Shown here: positions 42,161-50,303 of the stretch, in pieces
How positions within the stretch are numbered: position 1 is the stretch's first letter
Layout of the letters: each line of letters begins with the position of its first letter
From: an uncultured Chitinophagaceae bacterium
GTDB taxonomy: Bacteria; Bacteroidota; Bacteroidia; Chitinophagales; Chitinophagaceae
Length of the DNA: 64,000 nucleotides
Assembly (NCBI GenBank): GCA_937862815.1
Contig: CALMED010000036.1
Span: forward strand, 85,090 to 149,089
Direction: 5' to 3'
Notes under the pieces: generated by a model
Seen by the model: the letters and a program-made list of their open reading frames with translations, nothing else
Told to the model about the DNA's origin: nothing
The model's database searches: none
Made by a program: the position numbers and the translations under genes

Positions 42161-42811
42161 ATGTCACAAATCAAAGTTGCTATTGCCGACGACCACCAGA
42201 TTTTCCGGAAAGGCGTTATTCTCTCCCTTCGGGCTTACCCCAACATCAAATTCGTACAGGAAGCAGAAAACGGAGATGAATTACTTGCCGGATTGGACGA
42301 ATCCCAACCCGATGTCATCCTGATGGATCTTCGTATGCCGGGAAAAGACGGGATTGAAACCACTAAAATCATCAGCAAGAAATACCCGCACATTCACGTG
42401 CTGGTGCTGACCATGTACGAGGACGAACGATTTGTTACACACCTGATGGAAAACGGTGCCAACGGGTACCTGCTTAAAAGCTCCGATCCCGCAGAAATTA
42501 AAAAAGCCATTCTCGAAGTACAGGCTAAAGGATATTACCTGAATAACTTCGTCAACCGTATTCTCCTGAAAAAGTCGCATACCAAGGTTAAGGCCATCCC
42601 CTCCCTGAACAGCGAAATTCAGATTAACGAGAAGGAAAAGCAGGTAATTCGTCTGCTGTGTATGGAATATACAGCCCAGGAAATAGCAAAAGAGATGGAC
42701 ATCAGTCCACGTACAGTAGAGGCCATTAAAGACCGGCTGATGGAACGCTTTGGTGTAAAGAACTCGGTTGGCCTTGTATTCTTTGCAATGAAAAATTCGC
42801 TGATCGACTAA
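42161..42811 (+). CDS. NarL/LuxR-family response regulator
   Basis: 216 residues. The receiver domain (1-120) has the acidic pair Asp10-Asp11, phosphoacceptor Asp56 in DVILMDLRMPG and Lys in YLLKSS. The LuxR-type HTH (about 150-210) has EKEKQVIRLLCMEYTAQEIAKEM and SPRTVEAIKDRLM. It pairs with the histidine kinase upstream. A -7-like TAACTTTA lies shortly before the start. The 3' end overlaps the convergent orphan gene by four bases. Confidence 0.92.
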   Translation: MSQIKVAIADDHQIFRKGVILSLRAYPNIKFVQEAENGDELLAGLDESQPDVILMDLRMPGKDGIETTKIISKKYPHIHVLVLTMYEDERFVTHLMENGANGYLLKSSDPAEIKKAILEVQAKGYYLNNFVNRILLKKSHTKVKAIPSLNSEIQINEKEKQVIRLLCMEYTAQEIAKEMDISPRTVEAIKDRLMERFGVKNSVGLVFFAMKNSLID

Positions 42812-43554
42812 CCTTCCAGTATCTCCCGGATGTGCCTGAGCATCATGGCTTCATTTAAATAACCCTCGACCCGTTTTGCAAGCAAGGGATTCAAAGCTCC
42901 CAGATAACTGGCATCCGATAAACCCAACTGAAATGCTGCTTCAATAGCTGCCTTATCATTCCCAAGTTCAATAATTGTATTTTCTTCCTTCAACAAACGA
43001 TCCTGCACTAAATCCTTGAAATCATCCAGAAGCAGTATCGGGCGGGCAATGGAATACCAATAGGGCAAAAAGCGTTGAACCCACTCATCAGAAATATCCA
43101 GATCTACCAGGGTAAATAAAAAAAAATCACTCCTGGCTAAAGCCGGATATGTTGTTTCAAAAGAAAAATAACGGGCTGGAGCCCCGGTAAGCACTGCTGC
43201 CAGATCTACAGCAAGGTGTTGCTGGCGGATCCGCCCTTCAAGCAGAGACATACATTCCTGAATAAACTGCTCTCTGCTGAGCTCCCCCAACTCATAGCGC
43301 TTCAAACGATCAAATCCCTGCTCCATCAGATTCACATGCTGGTGGTCCAGTAATACTTCTCTCGGTATTCCTGCCTTATACATAAGGTCAAAAACAAACG
43401 GAATCGTTAGAAATCCAAAACCTGCAGATAGATAAATACGCTTGCGCTCCCAAAAACGATTATTAACCGGAACGGGGCGTTCGTTGGCAAAAAAATCTGC
43501 TATTTTGGAATCAATACCCATCTGATCCTGCAATTTCCTGGAAGTTACAACCAT
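42808..43554 (-). CDS. Hypothetical alpha-helical protein
   Basis: 248 residues, no signal, mostly helical and charged. One stretch, LLLDDFKDLVQDRLL, has a DDxxD-like spacing seen in terpene-synthase-type folds, but the other metal motif (NSE/DTE) is not evident, so a function cannot be given. Fifteen bases from the DUF4296 gene on the same strand and end-to-end with the response regulator on the other. Confidence 0.6.
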   Translation of the reverse strand: MVVTSRKLQDQMGIDSKIADFFANERPVPVNNRFWERKRIYLSAGFGFLTIPFVFDLMYKAGIPREVLLDHQHVNLMEQGFDRLKRYELGELSREQFIQECMSLLEGRIRQQHLAVDLAAVLTGAPARYFSFETTYPALARSDFFLFTLVDLDISDEWVQRFLPYWYSIARPILLLDDFKDLVQDRLLKEENTIIELGNDKAAIEAAFQLGLSDASYLGALNPLLAKRVEGYLNEAMMLRHIREILEG

Positions 43555-43569
43555 AGAGAAACAGTTAAT

Positions 43570-43935
43570 TCAGGGTTTAAAAGTAGTGTCATTGGCTATA
43601 GCGTCAGCAGAACGCTGAGAACTGCTGGCCAATGAATCTGTAATCTTTTTAAATAATACCGGATGTTGCACGTAATATCGATAGCTTTTTAAAAAAGCTT
43701 CCCTGTTGGTGTTGTGCAATTTGAACAACTGCTCGTAATAGGAGCGCTTCAGCAGATCCGGCTCTGTTATGAGCGTATCACGGTTCTTACGGTCATTGAC
43801 CAATGCATCAGCCAGGTAAAGGTCCTGAAGCAAGGCTTCCATCCGTGATGTTGAAAGAATTCCAGCAGGAACTTTTTCGCTATCCGAACAGGCTGAAAAG
43901 AAAATTACAAACACTATCAGCAGTACTCGCTTCAT
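43570..43935 (-). CDS. DUF4296 lipoprotein
   Basis: 121 residues with lipobox FFSACSD (Cys16) and the DUF4296 pattern: MEALLQDLYLADALV, YYEQLFKLHNTNREAFLKSYRYYVQHP, then a Ser/Asp-rich end. A Bacteroidota-specific family of unknown role. The ATG overlaps the stop of the DUF4835 gene, so the two are coupled. Confidence 0.85.
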   Translation of the reverse strand: MKRVLLIVFVIFFSACSDSEKVPAGILSTSRMEALLQDLYLADALVNDRKNRDTLITEPDLLKRSYYEQLFKLHNTNREAFLKSYRYYVQHPVLFKKITDSLASSSQRSADAIANDTTFKP

Positions 43936-44855
43936 TTCAATTCCTGTTTGTACTTGTTGCTATTGGTAACATCTATGCGGGCCAGTAACTCAAGAACCCG
44001 CGTCCGTTCCTGCTGACCCGCTTTTTTAAAGACCCCTATAATTTCATTGGTCTTTCCCAACATAAAGAACTGAACCACCATCAAGTTGGGAGTCTCCCGG
44101 ATGAGATTATCAAGATACATCAATGCATTAAGGACTTCTGCTCGGCCGGCATTTTCGTCTTCGTACATCCGGTCCATTCCCTTCCGGTAATAGGTATAAT
44201 ATACATCATGAATGATCGCATACCGGTTGTTGATGAGATTTTCTGTGAGCCAGTACCTGTTTCGGTTGTTATTTTCAAAGGATTTCCAACCTGATATCCC
44301 AGTACCATCCGGCGCATTGTTTACAACGTTCAGTGCTTTCTGAAAATAAGCATCGCCTCCGCGTGGAGAAAATGAATCGTAATCGTATCCAAGAATTATA
44401 TAAACGTAATATGCGATGATGGCGGTAAGGTTGGACTGCAGCGGGTCTGACCCTGAGACCCGGTTTTCATTAAACTCCATCTGTTGCCCTTCCACGTATT
44501 TGAAATCAACACTGGGATCCTGGTAGTTGATCAAAGGAGACACATAAGAAGACTGAAATACCGGGCGGGCCACTTGAACAGTAAGTGTTCCGCTATAAAC
44601 ATTCTGTTGGGGAGACCGGGACAGGTTGATTAAAAACTGGCATTCAATACGCTCAGCAGGTTTGAAATTATCAGCTGTCCATTTCCGTTTCGTGATAAAG
44701 GCAGTCAGAGCAGCTTCCAGTGTACGAAAAATCCGCTTTTCAATTGTATTGGGCAATTGATTATCCAGTACCCGCACCTTGGCATTTATCTCCTGTGCGT
44801 ATCCTGACAGTTGCATGAACAGCACGCAAAAAAGGGTGAAACCCCATTTATTCAT
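43932..44855 (-). CDS. DUF4835 family exported protein
   Basis: 307 residues with a signal peptide (MQLSGYAQ) and the DUF4835 pattern: EINAKVRVLDNQLPNTIEKRIF, SPLINYQDPSVDFKY, AYYVYIILGYDYDSFSPRGGDAYFQKA and the final helices. A Bacteroidota periplasmic or outer-membrane family commonly found next to coaBC, as here (its ATG lies within the coaBC 3' end, an 8-base overlap). Confidence 0.9.
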   Translation of the reverse strand: MNKWGFTLFCVLFMQLSGYAQEINAKVRVLDNQLPNTIEKRIFRTLEAALTAFITKRKWTADNFKPAERIECQFLINLSRSPQQNVYSGTLTVQVARPVFQSSYVSPLINYQDPSVDFKYVEGQQMEFNENRVSGSDPLQSNLTAIIAYYVYIILGYDYDSFSPRGGDAYFQKALNVVNNAPDGTGISGWKSFENNNRNRYWLTENLINNRYAIIHDVYYTYYRKGMDRMYEDENAGRAEVLNALMYLDNLIRETPNLMVVQFFMLGKTNEIIGVFKKAGQQERTRVLELLARIDVTNSNKYKQELK

Positions 44856-46044
44856 AACTCAGCTCTTTTAATACATCAATAATGTCATCGGCAACTTCTG
44901 ACTTCAATTTCACCGGAAATGAGACCGGCAGGCCGGCTTTCCGGAAAATTGTAACCTTATTGGTATCCGTGCCAAAGCCAGCTCCCGGATCAGACAATGA
45001 ATTCAGTACAATCAGATCGGCATTCTTACTCTCCAGCTTCTTTTGAGCAAATCCCTCCCCATCATGCGTTTCGAGTGCAAAGCCAACAAGGACCTGGCCC
45101 TGCTTTTTCATCTGGCCCAATGCCAGCAAAATATCTTTGGTCCGCTCAAGTGATAATGTTAACGCATCGTCGTACTTTTTTATTTTCCTGGTTGCAGGTT
45201 CGGCCGGCTTGTAATCGGCCACCGCTGCAGTCATAAAAGCACCATCGCAGGTCGGAAAGATACGTACGCAGGCATCGTACATTTCAGAGGCTTGTTGTAC
45301 CTGCCAAAGTTCGTCGGGTTGAAAAGAAAGCGCTTCCTGGATAGGACCAAGCACCATAACAACATTTGCCCCTCTCCTTTTTAATGCAGCCCCCAGCGCT
45401 AATCCCATCTTTCCGGATGAACGATTGCCAATAAACCGTACCGGATCAAGCGGCTCGTAGGTAGGGCCTGCTGTAACCAAAAAACGCTTGCCAATTAAAT
45501 CCATCGAGGCTTCAAAGTGTTTACAGATGGCATCAAGGATGGATTGCGGTTCTGCCATTCGCCCTTCACCGGTAAGTCCGCTGGCCAGCTCTCCGGTACC
45601 AACGGGTAATATACGATGTCCCCTTACCTGCAACCGGGACAGGTTTTCCTGTACAGAAGGATGATGCCACATATCTTCGTCCATCGCCGGGGCGAACCAC
45701 ACGGGACAGGTCGCAGAAAGATAAACAGCCAGCAACAAATTATCGCACATGCCGGCTGCCATTTTCGAAAGTGTATTACAACTTAAAGGAGCAATCACCA
45801 TCAAGTCGGCCCAACGTCCAAGGGCTACATGATTGTTCCAGTTTTCTTCCCGAAAAAGGTCGATACTTACTTCATTTCGTGAAAGTGTGGACAGAACAAG
45901 GGGTGAGACAAAATCCCTTGCAGCAGGGGTCATTACAACTTTCACTTCTGCCCCTGCTTTAACCAATAGCCGTACTAACAAAATGGTTTTATAGGCGGCA
46001 ATGCTGCCGGTTATGCCAACGATTACTTTTTTGTGATGCAACAT
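44848..46044 (-). CDS. coaBC: Bifunctional CoaBC, pantothenate pathway
   Basis: 398 residues. The N-terminal CoaC flavoprotein domain (about 1-180: GITGSIAAYKTILLVR, MTPAARDFVSPL, FAPAMDEDMW) decarboxylates phosphopantothenoylcysteine. The C-terminal CoaB domain (about 190-398: LVTAGPTYEPLDPVRFIGNRSSGKMG, AAVADYKPAE) joins cysteine to phosphopantothenate. The catalytic Cys of the CoaC domain (Cys158 of E. coli Dfp) is replaced by Ser155 in GELASGLTGEGRM. Upstream is a terminator that separates it from rpoZ. Confidence 0.95.
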   Translation of the reverse strand: MLHHKKVIVGITGSIAAYKTILLVRLLVKAGAEVKVVMTPAARDFVSPLVLSTLSRNEVSIDLFREENWNNHVALGRWADLMVIAPLSCNTLSKMAAGMCDNLLLAVYLSATCPVWFAPAMDEDMWHHPSVQENLSRLQVRGHRILPVGTGELASGLTGEGRMAEPQSILDAICKHFEASMDLIGKRFLVTAGPTYEPLDPVRFIGNRSSGKMGLALGAALKRRGANVVMVLGPIQEALSFQPDELWQVQQASEMYDACVRIFPTCDGAFMTAAVADYKPAEPATRKIKKYDDALTLSLERTKDILLALGQMKKQGQVLVGFALETHDGEGFAQKKLESKNADLIVLNSLSDPGAGFGTDTNKVTIFRKAGLPVSFPVKLKSEVADDIIDVLKELSYE

Positions 46045-46107
46045 GAGGAATAATTTTGCCGGCCCTGTAGCAGTTTAGGCCATGAAATTAATCATTTCCA
46101 ACTGGAG

Positions 46108-46140
46108 GGAAAAAGAAAAGGCGGTCTCATGGACCGCCTT
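46108..46140 (-). terminator. Intrinsic terminator between rpoZ and coaBC
   Basis: Stem AAGGCGGTC/GACCGCCTT (46118-46140), followed on the minus strand by TTTCTTTTTCC. Confidence 0.8.
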
Positions 46141-46158
46141 AACAATTTGTTGCCGCTA

Positions 46159-46500
46159 TCAGGAAAAAAGGTTATTGTCTGATTTGCGGTAGTAAATTTT
46201 TTCTTCAAGGAACTCCTGTGTAGCCAGGATCGCAGGATTAGGCATGCGTTCGTAGGCCTTTGAAATTTCGATCTGCTCCTTGTTTTCATGAATCTCTTCG
46301 AGGCTGTCGGTGTGGCTTGCGAACTCGTCCAGTTTGCTGTGAAGCTCTTCTTTCAGCGAAATGTTGATCTGGTTGGCACGCTTCGCAATGACAGCTATGG
46401 ATTCATACAGATTGCCCGTCTTCCCCTTTATTTCATTCAGGTTTTTGGTTTCCACCACGCTGTTGGTGTTGGCACTAACTTTTCGTATTAACCGGCTCAT
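46159..46500 (-). CDS. rpoZ: RNA polymerase omega subunit, Rpb6-like
   Basis: 113 residues. The conserved KTGNLYESIAVIAKRANQI helix and the C-terminal helices match the Bacteroidota omega/Rpb6 family (often annotated as a DNA-directed RNA polymerase omega or a conserved hypothetical). Omega helps beta' folding and assembly. The start lies inside the bamD 3' end (26-base overlap), so translation is coupled. Confidence 0.85.
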   Translation of the reverse strand: MSRLIRKVSANTNSVVETKNLNEIKGKTGNLYESIAVIAKRANQINISLKEELHSKLDEFASHTDSLEEIHENKEQIEISKAYERMPNPAILATQEFLEEKIYYRKSDNNLFS

Positions 46501-47308
46501 TTTTTAACGCTTTTAAATTGTTTTGTGAATTTTGAAAATATCGCTCCGCATCTTTTAGCAACTTACTTTCAGGGAAACGGTCTACAAAGTCATAGTACTC
46601 CTCCAACACTTTTTCAAACCGTTCTGTCTGCTTGGTCTCAACACTCATGGAGGCGTACTGATAATACGCTTTTATAATCATGAGTTTGTATTCATCCGCC
46701 CGTTTCGACATTGGATAATGATTCAACAGGCTGGTAAAAGAAATAGCGGCCGCCCGGTAGGACCCCAGATTGAAATACAATTCAGCCCCTTTAAAGTCTT
46801 TCATCTCCAGCTTCTCCTCACAAGACTCAATGATCTTAAAGGCTTCTTCAGCCTTGGGTGATTCCGGGTAATTATTTAAATGCGCCTGCATGAAACCTAT
46901 GGTCTTCTGGGTTGGCGTTTGATCCAATTCCACACGTGGCGATTGCTTATAAAAACAATAGGCGTGCATGAAATCTACTTCAGCAGCTTTTGCACTCTTG
47001 GGAAAAACATCCAGAAACCCCTTAAAAAGGTTCTCCGCATTCATGTAATCCCGTTGATAAAATGCACAATACGCATACTTATAATAAAGATCTTCAAACC
47101 GGGGATCGCTACGCAAAATCGGAAACAAATCTTCGTAAATCAACTGCGCTTTACTGAATTTCTTATTGGCAAAAAACTGTTCAGCCATCCGAAGGCGGTA
47201 CTCCACATCCTTGTTCTTCAGAATTTTGGTAACCGTCGTTTTCTTATTGCACCCGGCAAGTACCAGGAACAAGGCCCCGATCAAAACAATAATCCGCATT
47301 ACATTCAT
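46475..47308 (-). CDS. bamD: BamD-like outer-membrane assembly lipoprotein
   Basis: 277 residues from the ATG at 47308 (47299 also possible); a longer frame to 47545 would cross the promoter. Lipobox FLVLAGCNKK (Cys20 region), then TPR-like repeats: YRLRMAEQFFANKKFSKAQLIYEDL, YKYAYCAFYQRDYMNAENLFKGFLDVFP, AEEAFKIIESCEEKL and a final EYYDFVDRFPESKLLKDA. BamD scaffolds BamA for folding outer-membrane proteins. A -7 element lies nine bases before the start. Confidence 0.9.
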   Translation of the reverse strand: MNVMRIIVLIGALFLVLAGCNKKTTVTKILKNKDVEYRLRMAEQFFANKKFSKAQLIYEDLFPILRSDPRFEDLYYKYAYCAFYQRDYMNAENLFKGFLDVFPKSAKAAEVDFMHAYCFYKQSPRVELDQTPTQKTIGFMQAHLNNYPESPKAEEAFKIIESCEEKLEMKDFKGAELYFNLGSYRAAAISFTSLLNHYPMSKRADEYKLMIIKAYYQYASMSVETKQTERFEKVLEEYYDFVDRFPESKLLKDAERYFQNSQNNLKALKNEPVNTKS

Positions 47309-47317
47309 AAAAGCCTG

Positions 47318-47325
47318 CAAAATTA
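47318..47325 (-). promoter_or_regulatory. -7 promoter element (TAATTTTG) of bamD
   Basis: Exact TAnnTTTG on the minus strand, nine bases before the ATG at 47308, implying a very short leader. Confidence 0.6.
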
Positions 47326-47389
47326 GGTATTTCGGGCAAATTAAGTCGAGTATTTCCCGAAATGATCTGTTCCGGGTTAATCTTTTCCT

Positions 47390-47421
47390 AAAGAACAAGC
47401 CCCGGTTGTACACCGGGGCTT
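47390..47421 (-). terminator. Terminator of the OmpA-family gene
   Basis: Ten-pair stem AAGCCCCGGT/ACCGGGGCTT with a five-base loop, followed on the minus strand by TGTTCTTTAGG. Confidence 0.75.
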
Positions 47422-47447
47422 GTAAGTAAGCAATTGGTTCGTGTGTA

Positions 47448-49130
47448 TTATTTCTGCTCGGCGCGGATTTCCACAACAGAAGGATCGCCTTCGCTGCAGT
47501 CGTACTGAGCAACGACACGGTCTGCACTAATACCCTGAACCTCAATCAGATATTTAACAATAGCGTCCACCCGCTTCTGACCCAGCGCCTGGCCGGATTT
47601 GCTCTTGGCAGCGCTTCCGCAGATCACCACCTTACAGTTGGGGTTGCTGCGCAGGGAAGTAGCAATGCTGGTCAGGAGGGCCTTAGCTTCAGGAGAAAGA
47701 TCAGATTTGTTACCAGCGAAGTTGATTGAAGGCAAATCTACCAGGTTGCAGGTGTTGTCTACAACACGGTTTTTGCAGCACTCGGGATCCGGACACTTAC
47801 CTACACCATCAGCATCAACAGGCTGGCACTGAGTGGGAGTAATCAGTTCTTTATCCTTACAATCAGGAACACCGTCACCATCTGTATCGCGGCTCACACC
47901 ACGGGTGTCAACCGGGCAACCGGCAGGCGTATTGGGCTCCAGGTCAAACTGATCGGTAACGCCATCACCATCTGCATCATCCAGAACGGGCTTGGGCAAC
48001 TTCATGTGGCGGGGAGCATTCAGTTCGTTGTAAGCGTAGTCAAGAGGATTCAACCACCACAGCGGTTCAACTGATTTGGCACCGAGGCTGTAGTTCAGGT
48101 TGATATTGGTATAGTGCCAGGTATCGAAATCACGTGTCATGGAAGCATCACCAAAAGAACTTTCCTGCCAGCGTTGTCCATCGAGCAGGTCGTCGTTGGT
48201 CCAGGTATGTACTTCTTCAATACCCAGGCTCAGGCGCTTGCTCAACTTAAAGGCAACTCCAAAACCCGCCTGTACAGTAGGCTTGAAGGTCATATCGAAC
48301 AACTTGGGACGGCGAAGCTGATGTCCATCAGCCGGAGTCTCATAGGTGCCGTCCATGCCGGCACGCAGATCACGCAGGATTCTGTTACGGCTTTTGTACT
48401 CGCCCACCTGGTAGGAATTTGCTACCTGGCGGAACAGGTTGGCATATGTTCCACCGTTCCCGTCGAAAGCGTTCACGTTTACATCATAAATCATACCTCC
48501 GACACCACCTATACCGTAAATGATGAATCCGGTTTTGGATTTATGAAAACGAACGTTATTGAGCGTTACAACTCCCTGCAGTGCCAATTGGTGCATCCGG
48601 GTCTTGTAATTGTAGAAAACAGGATCACCGCCACTGGCCGGATCATAAGGAAGCAGCTTGTTGGTGCTTTGAACCTGGTATACAGTTCCCGGAGAAAAGT
48701 TGGGAGCCAGGCTGGGGGCAAAACCCCATTGCATATTCACAGGAGCTACATAATTATTAGCCCATGCAGGATTTTTACCGTAATTGTAAGAAGGATTCCA
48801 GTTCATGCCGGTAGCAACACCACCCGAATAAGCCAAACGGGCTGAAAATACATAACCCATGGCTTTGCGTACGTGGGCACCCCAACCCCAATTGGGCATA
48901 CGTGTGTTCACATCTCCGCTGATGAAAACATTACCAACGCTCAGACCTACTTCCCATTGGTTGCGGGGCTTGGCAGGAAAGGGGTATTGGTTCTGTAAAA
49001 ACTCGCTGTGCTGGCTTTTCCCGCTTTTGGGAACCAGCGTTTCGTCTTTCCAGTCGTAGCTCTGGGCAAAGAGTTGGGTGGTTAGAAAACATAGGGCCCC
49101 CAATAAGAGGACGTACTTTTTGCTTGCCAT
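47448..49130 (-). CDS. OmpA-family outer-membrane protein
   Basis: 560 residues. Signal peptide (TTQLFAQ), a long N-terminal beta-barrel-like part (about 60-370), an acidic thrombospondin type 3-like calcium segment (DADGDGVTDQFD, DTDGDGVPDCKD), then a C-terminal OmpA domain (about 460-560) with SDLSPEAKALLTSIATSL and the GQKRVDAIVKYL helix that binds peptidoglycan. It links the outer membrane to the wall; similar proteins are abundant in Bacteroidota. Single gene with its own terminator. Confidence 0.92.
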   Translation of the reverse strand: MASKKYVLLLGALCFLTTQLFAQSYDWKDETLVPKSGKSQHSEFLQNQYPFPAKPRNQWEVGLSVGNVFISGDVNTRMPNWGWGAHVRKAMGYVFSARLAYSGGVATGMNWNPSYNYGKNPAWANNYVAPVNMQWGFAPSLAPNFSPGTVYQVQSTNKLLPYDPASGGDPVFYNYKTRMHQLALQGVVTLNNVRFHKSKTGFIIYGIGGVGGMIYDVNVNAFDGNGGTYANLFRQVANSYQVGEYKSRNRILRDLRAGMDGTYETPADGHQLRRPKLFDMTFKPTVQAGFGVAFKLSKRLSLGIEEVHTWTNDDLLDGQRWQESSFGDASMTRDFDTWHYTNINLNYSLGAKSVEPLWWLNPLDYAYNELNAPRHMKLPKPVLDDADGDGVTDQFDLEPNTPAGCPVDTRGVSRDTDGDGVPDCKDKELITPTQCQPVDADGVGKCPDPECCKNRVVDNTCNLVDLPSINFAGNKSDLSPEAKALLTSIATSLRSNPNCKVVICGSAAKSKSGQALGQKRVDAIVKYLIEVQGISADRVVAQYDCSEGDPSVVEIRAEQK

Positions 49131-49315
49131 AGTAGTTGTATTAAGTTTCTAAAATCCTGATGATTGCTGCAAAAATAGATAACAGGGGTTAAAAATCAAA
49201 TTTTTTAAGGGTTATTTCGCTGTTTATCACCTTCTAAGACCATTTTCATTTGAAAAATGATGCATGCAGCAAAAAACAGGTCAGAAATCTGAACGGTAAC
49301 GTAAATTGCCGGTTT

Positions 49316-50287
49316 ATGAATTCCATTGATTCCATACAGGGGCTGATTAAAGAAGAACTGGTGATTTTTGAGGAGAAATTCCGGCAATCCGTGCAAAGCC
49401 GCGTGCCGCTGCTCGACCGTATTATGCAGTACATCATCAAACGTAAAGGCAAGCAGGTACGCCCCATGTTTGTGTTCCTCAGCGCCCGGTTATCCGGGCC
49501 CGTGACCGAATCCACCTACCGGGCAGCCGCCCTCGTGGAACTCCTGCACACCGCCACCCTGGTACACGACGATGTGGTGGATGAATCCTACGAGCGGCGG
49601 GGATTCTTTTCCATCAATGCCCTCTGGAAAAATAAAATTGCCGTGCTGGTGGGCGATTACCTCCTTTCAAAAGGGCTCCTGCTCAGTCTGAATAACAACG
49701 ACTTTGAAATACTCAAACTCCTCTCAGATGCCGTTCAAAAAATGAGCGAAGGCGAACTGCTGCAGATTGAACGCTCCCGCAACCTGAACCTCAGCGAAGA
49801 GGTCTACTTCGAAATCATTACCAACAAAACAGCCTCCCTCCTGGCTTCAGCCTGCGGAGCCGGCGCCTGGTCCAGTTCCCGGGACCCGCACAGGACTGAA
49901 CTGATGAAGCAGTTTGGCGAAAAAACCGGCATCGCCTTCCAGATCAAAGACGACCTGTTCGACTACGGGGGCGCCGCCATCGGAAAACCCACCGGCAACG
50001 ACATCAAAGAAAAAAAACTCACCCTTCCCATCATCTACACCCTCAACAACGCCCCCCGGGGGCGCAGGCGTGACCTCATCTACATCCTGAAAAACGAAAA
50101 CCGCCAGAAAAAATTCATACAACAGGTGATTGACGAAGTGCATGCCAGCGGCGGCATCGCCTATGCCGAACAGAAAATGCTGGCGTACCGCAACGAAGCA
50201 CTTGAAATCCTGGAACAGTTTCCGCAGGATGCCATCCGCGACGGACTGGAACAACTCGTTCGCTTTACCACCGACCGCACCTACTAA
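49316..50287 (+). CDS. Polyprenyl (isoprenoid) diphosphate synthase
   Basis: 323 residues from the ATG at 49316; an upstream in-frame ATG at 49250 adds 22 residues unlike the family. First Asp-rich motif LVHDDVVDE and second FQIKDDLFDY, with GKQVRPMFVFLSA and the YERRGFFSINALW region in between, typical of all-trans octaprenyl/heptaprenyl synthases. It likely makes the side chain of menaquinone. 16 bases before recJ, so co-transcribed. Confidence 0.92.
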   Translation: MNSIDSIQGLIKEELVIFEEKFRQSVQSRVPLLDRIMQYIIKRKGKQVRPMFVFLSARLSGPVTESTYRAAALVELLHTATLVHDDVVDESYERRGFFSINALWKNKIAVLVGDYLLSKGLLLSLNNNDFEILKLLSDAVQKMSEGELLQIERSRNLNLSEEVYFEIITNKTASLLASACGAGAWSSSRDPHRTELMKQFGEKTGIAFQIKDDLFDYGGAAIGKPTGNDIKEKKLTLPIIYTLNNAPRGRRRDLIYILKNENRQKKFIQQVIDEVHASGGIAYAEQKMLAYRNEALEILEQFPQDAIRDGLEQLVRFTTDRTY

Positions 50288-50303
50288 CCAACCATGAAAC
50301 ACC

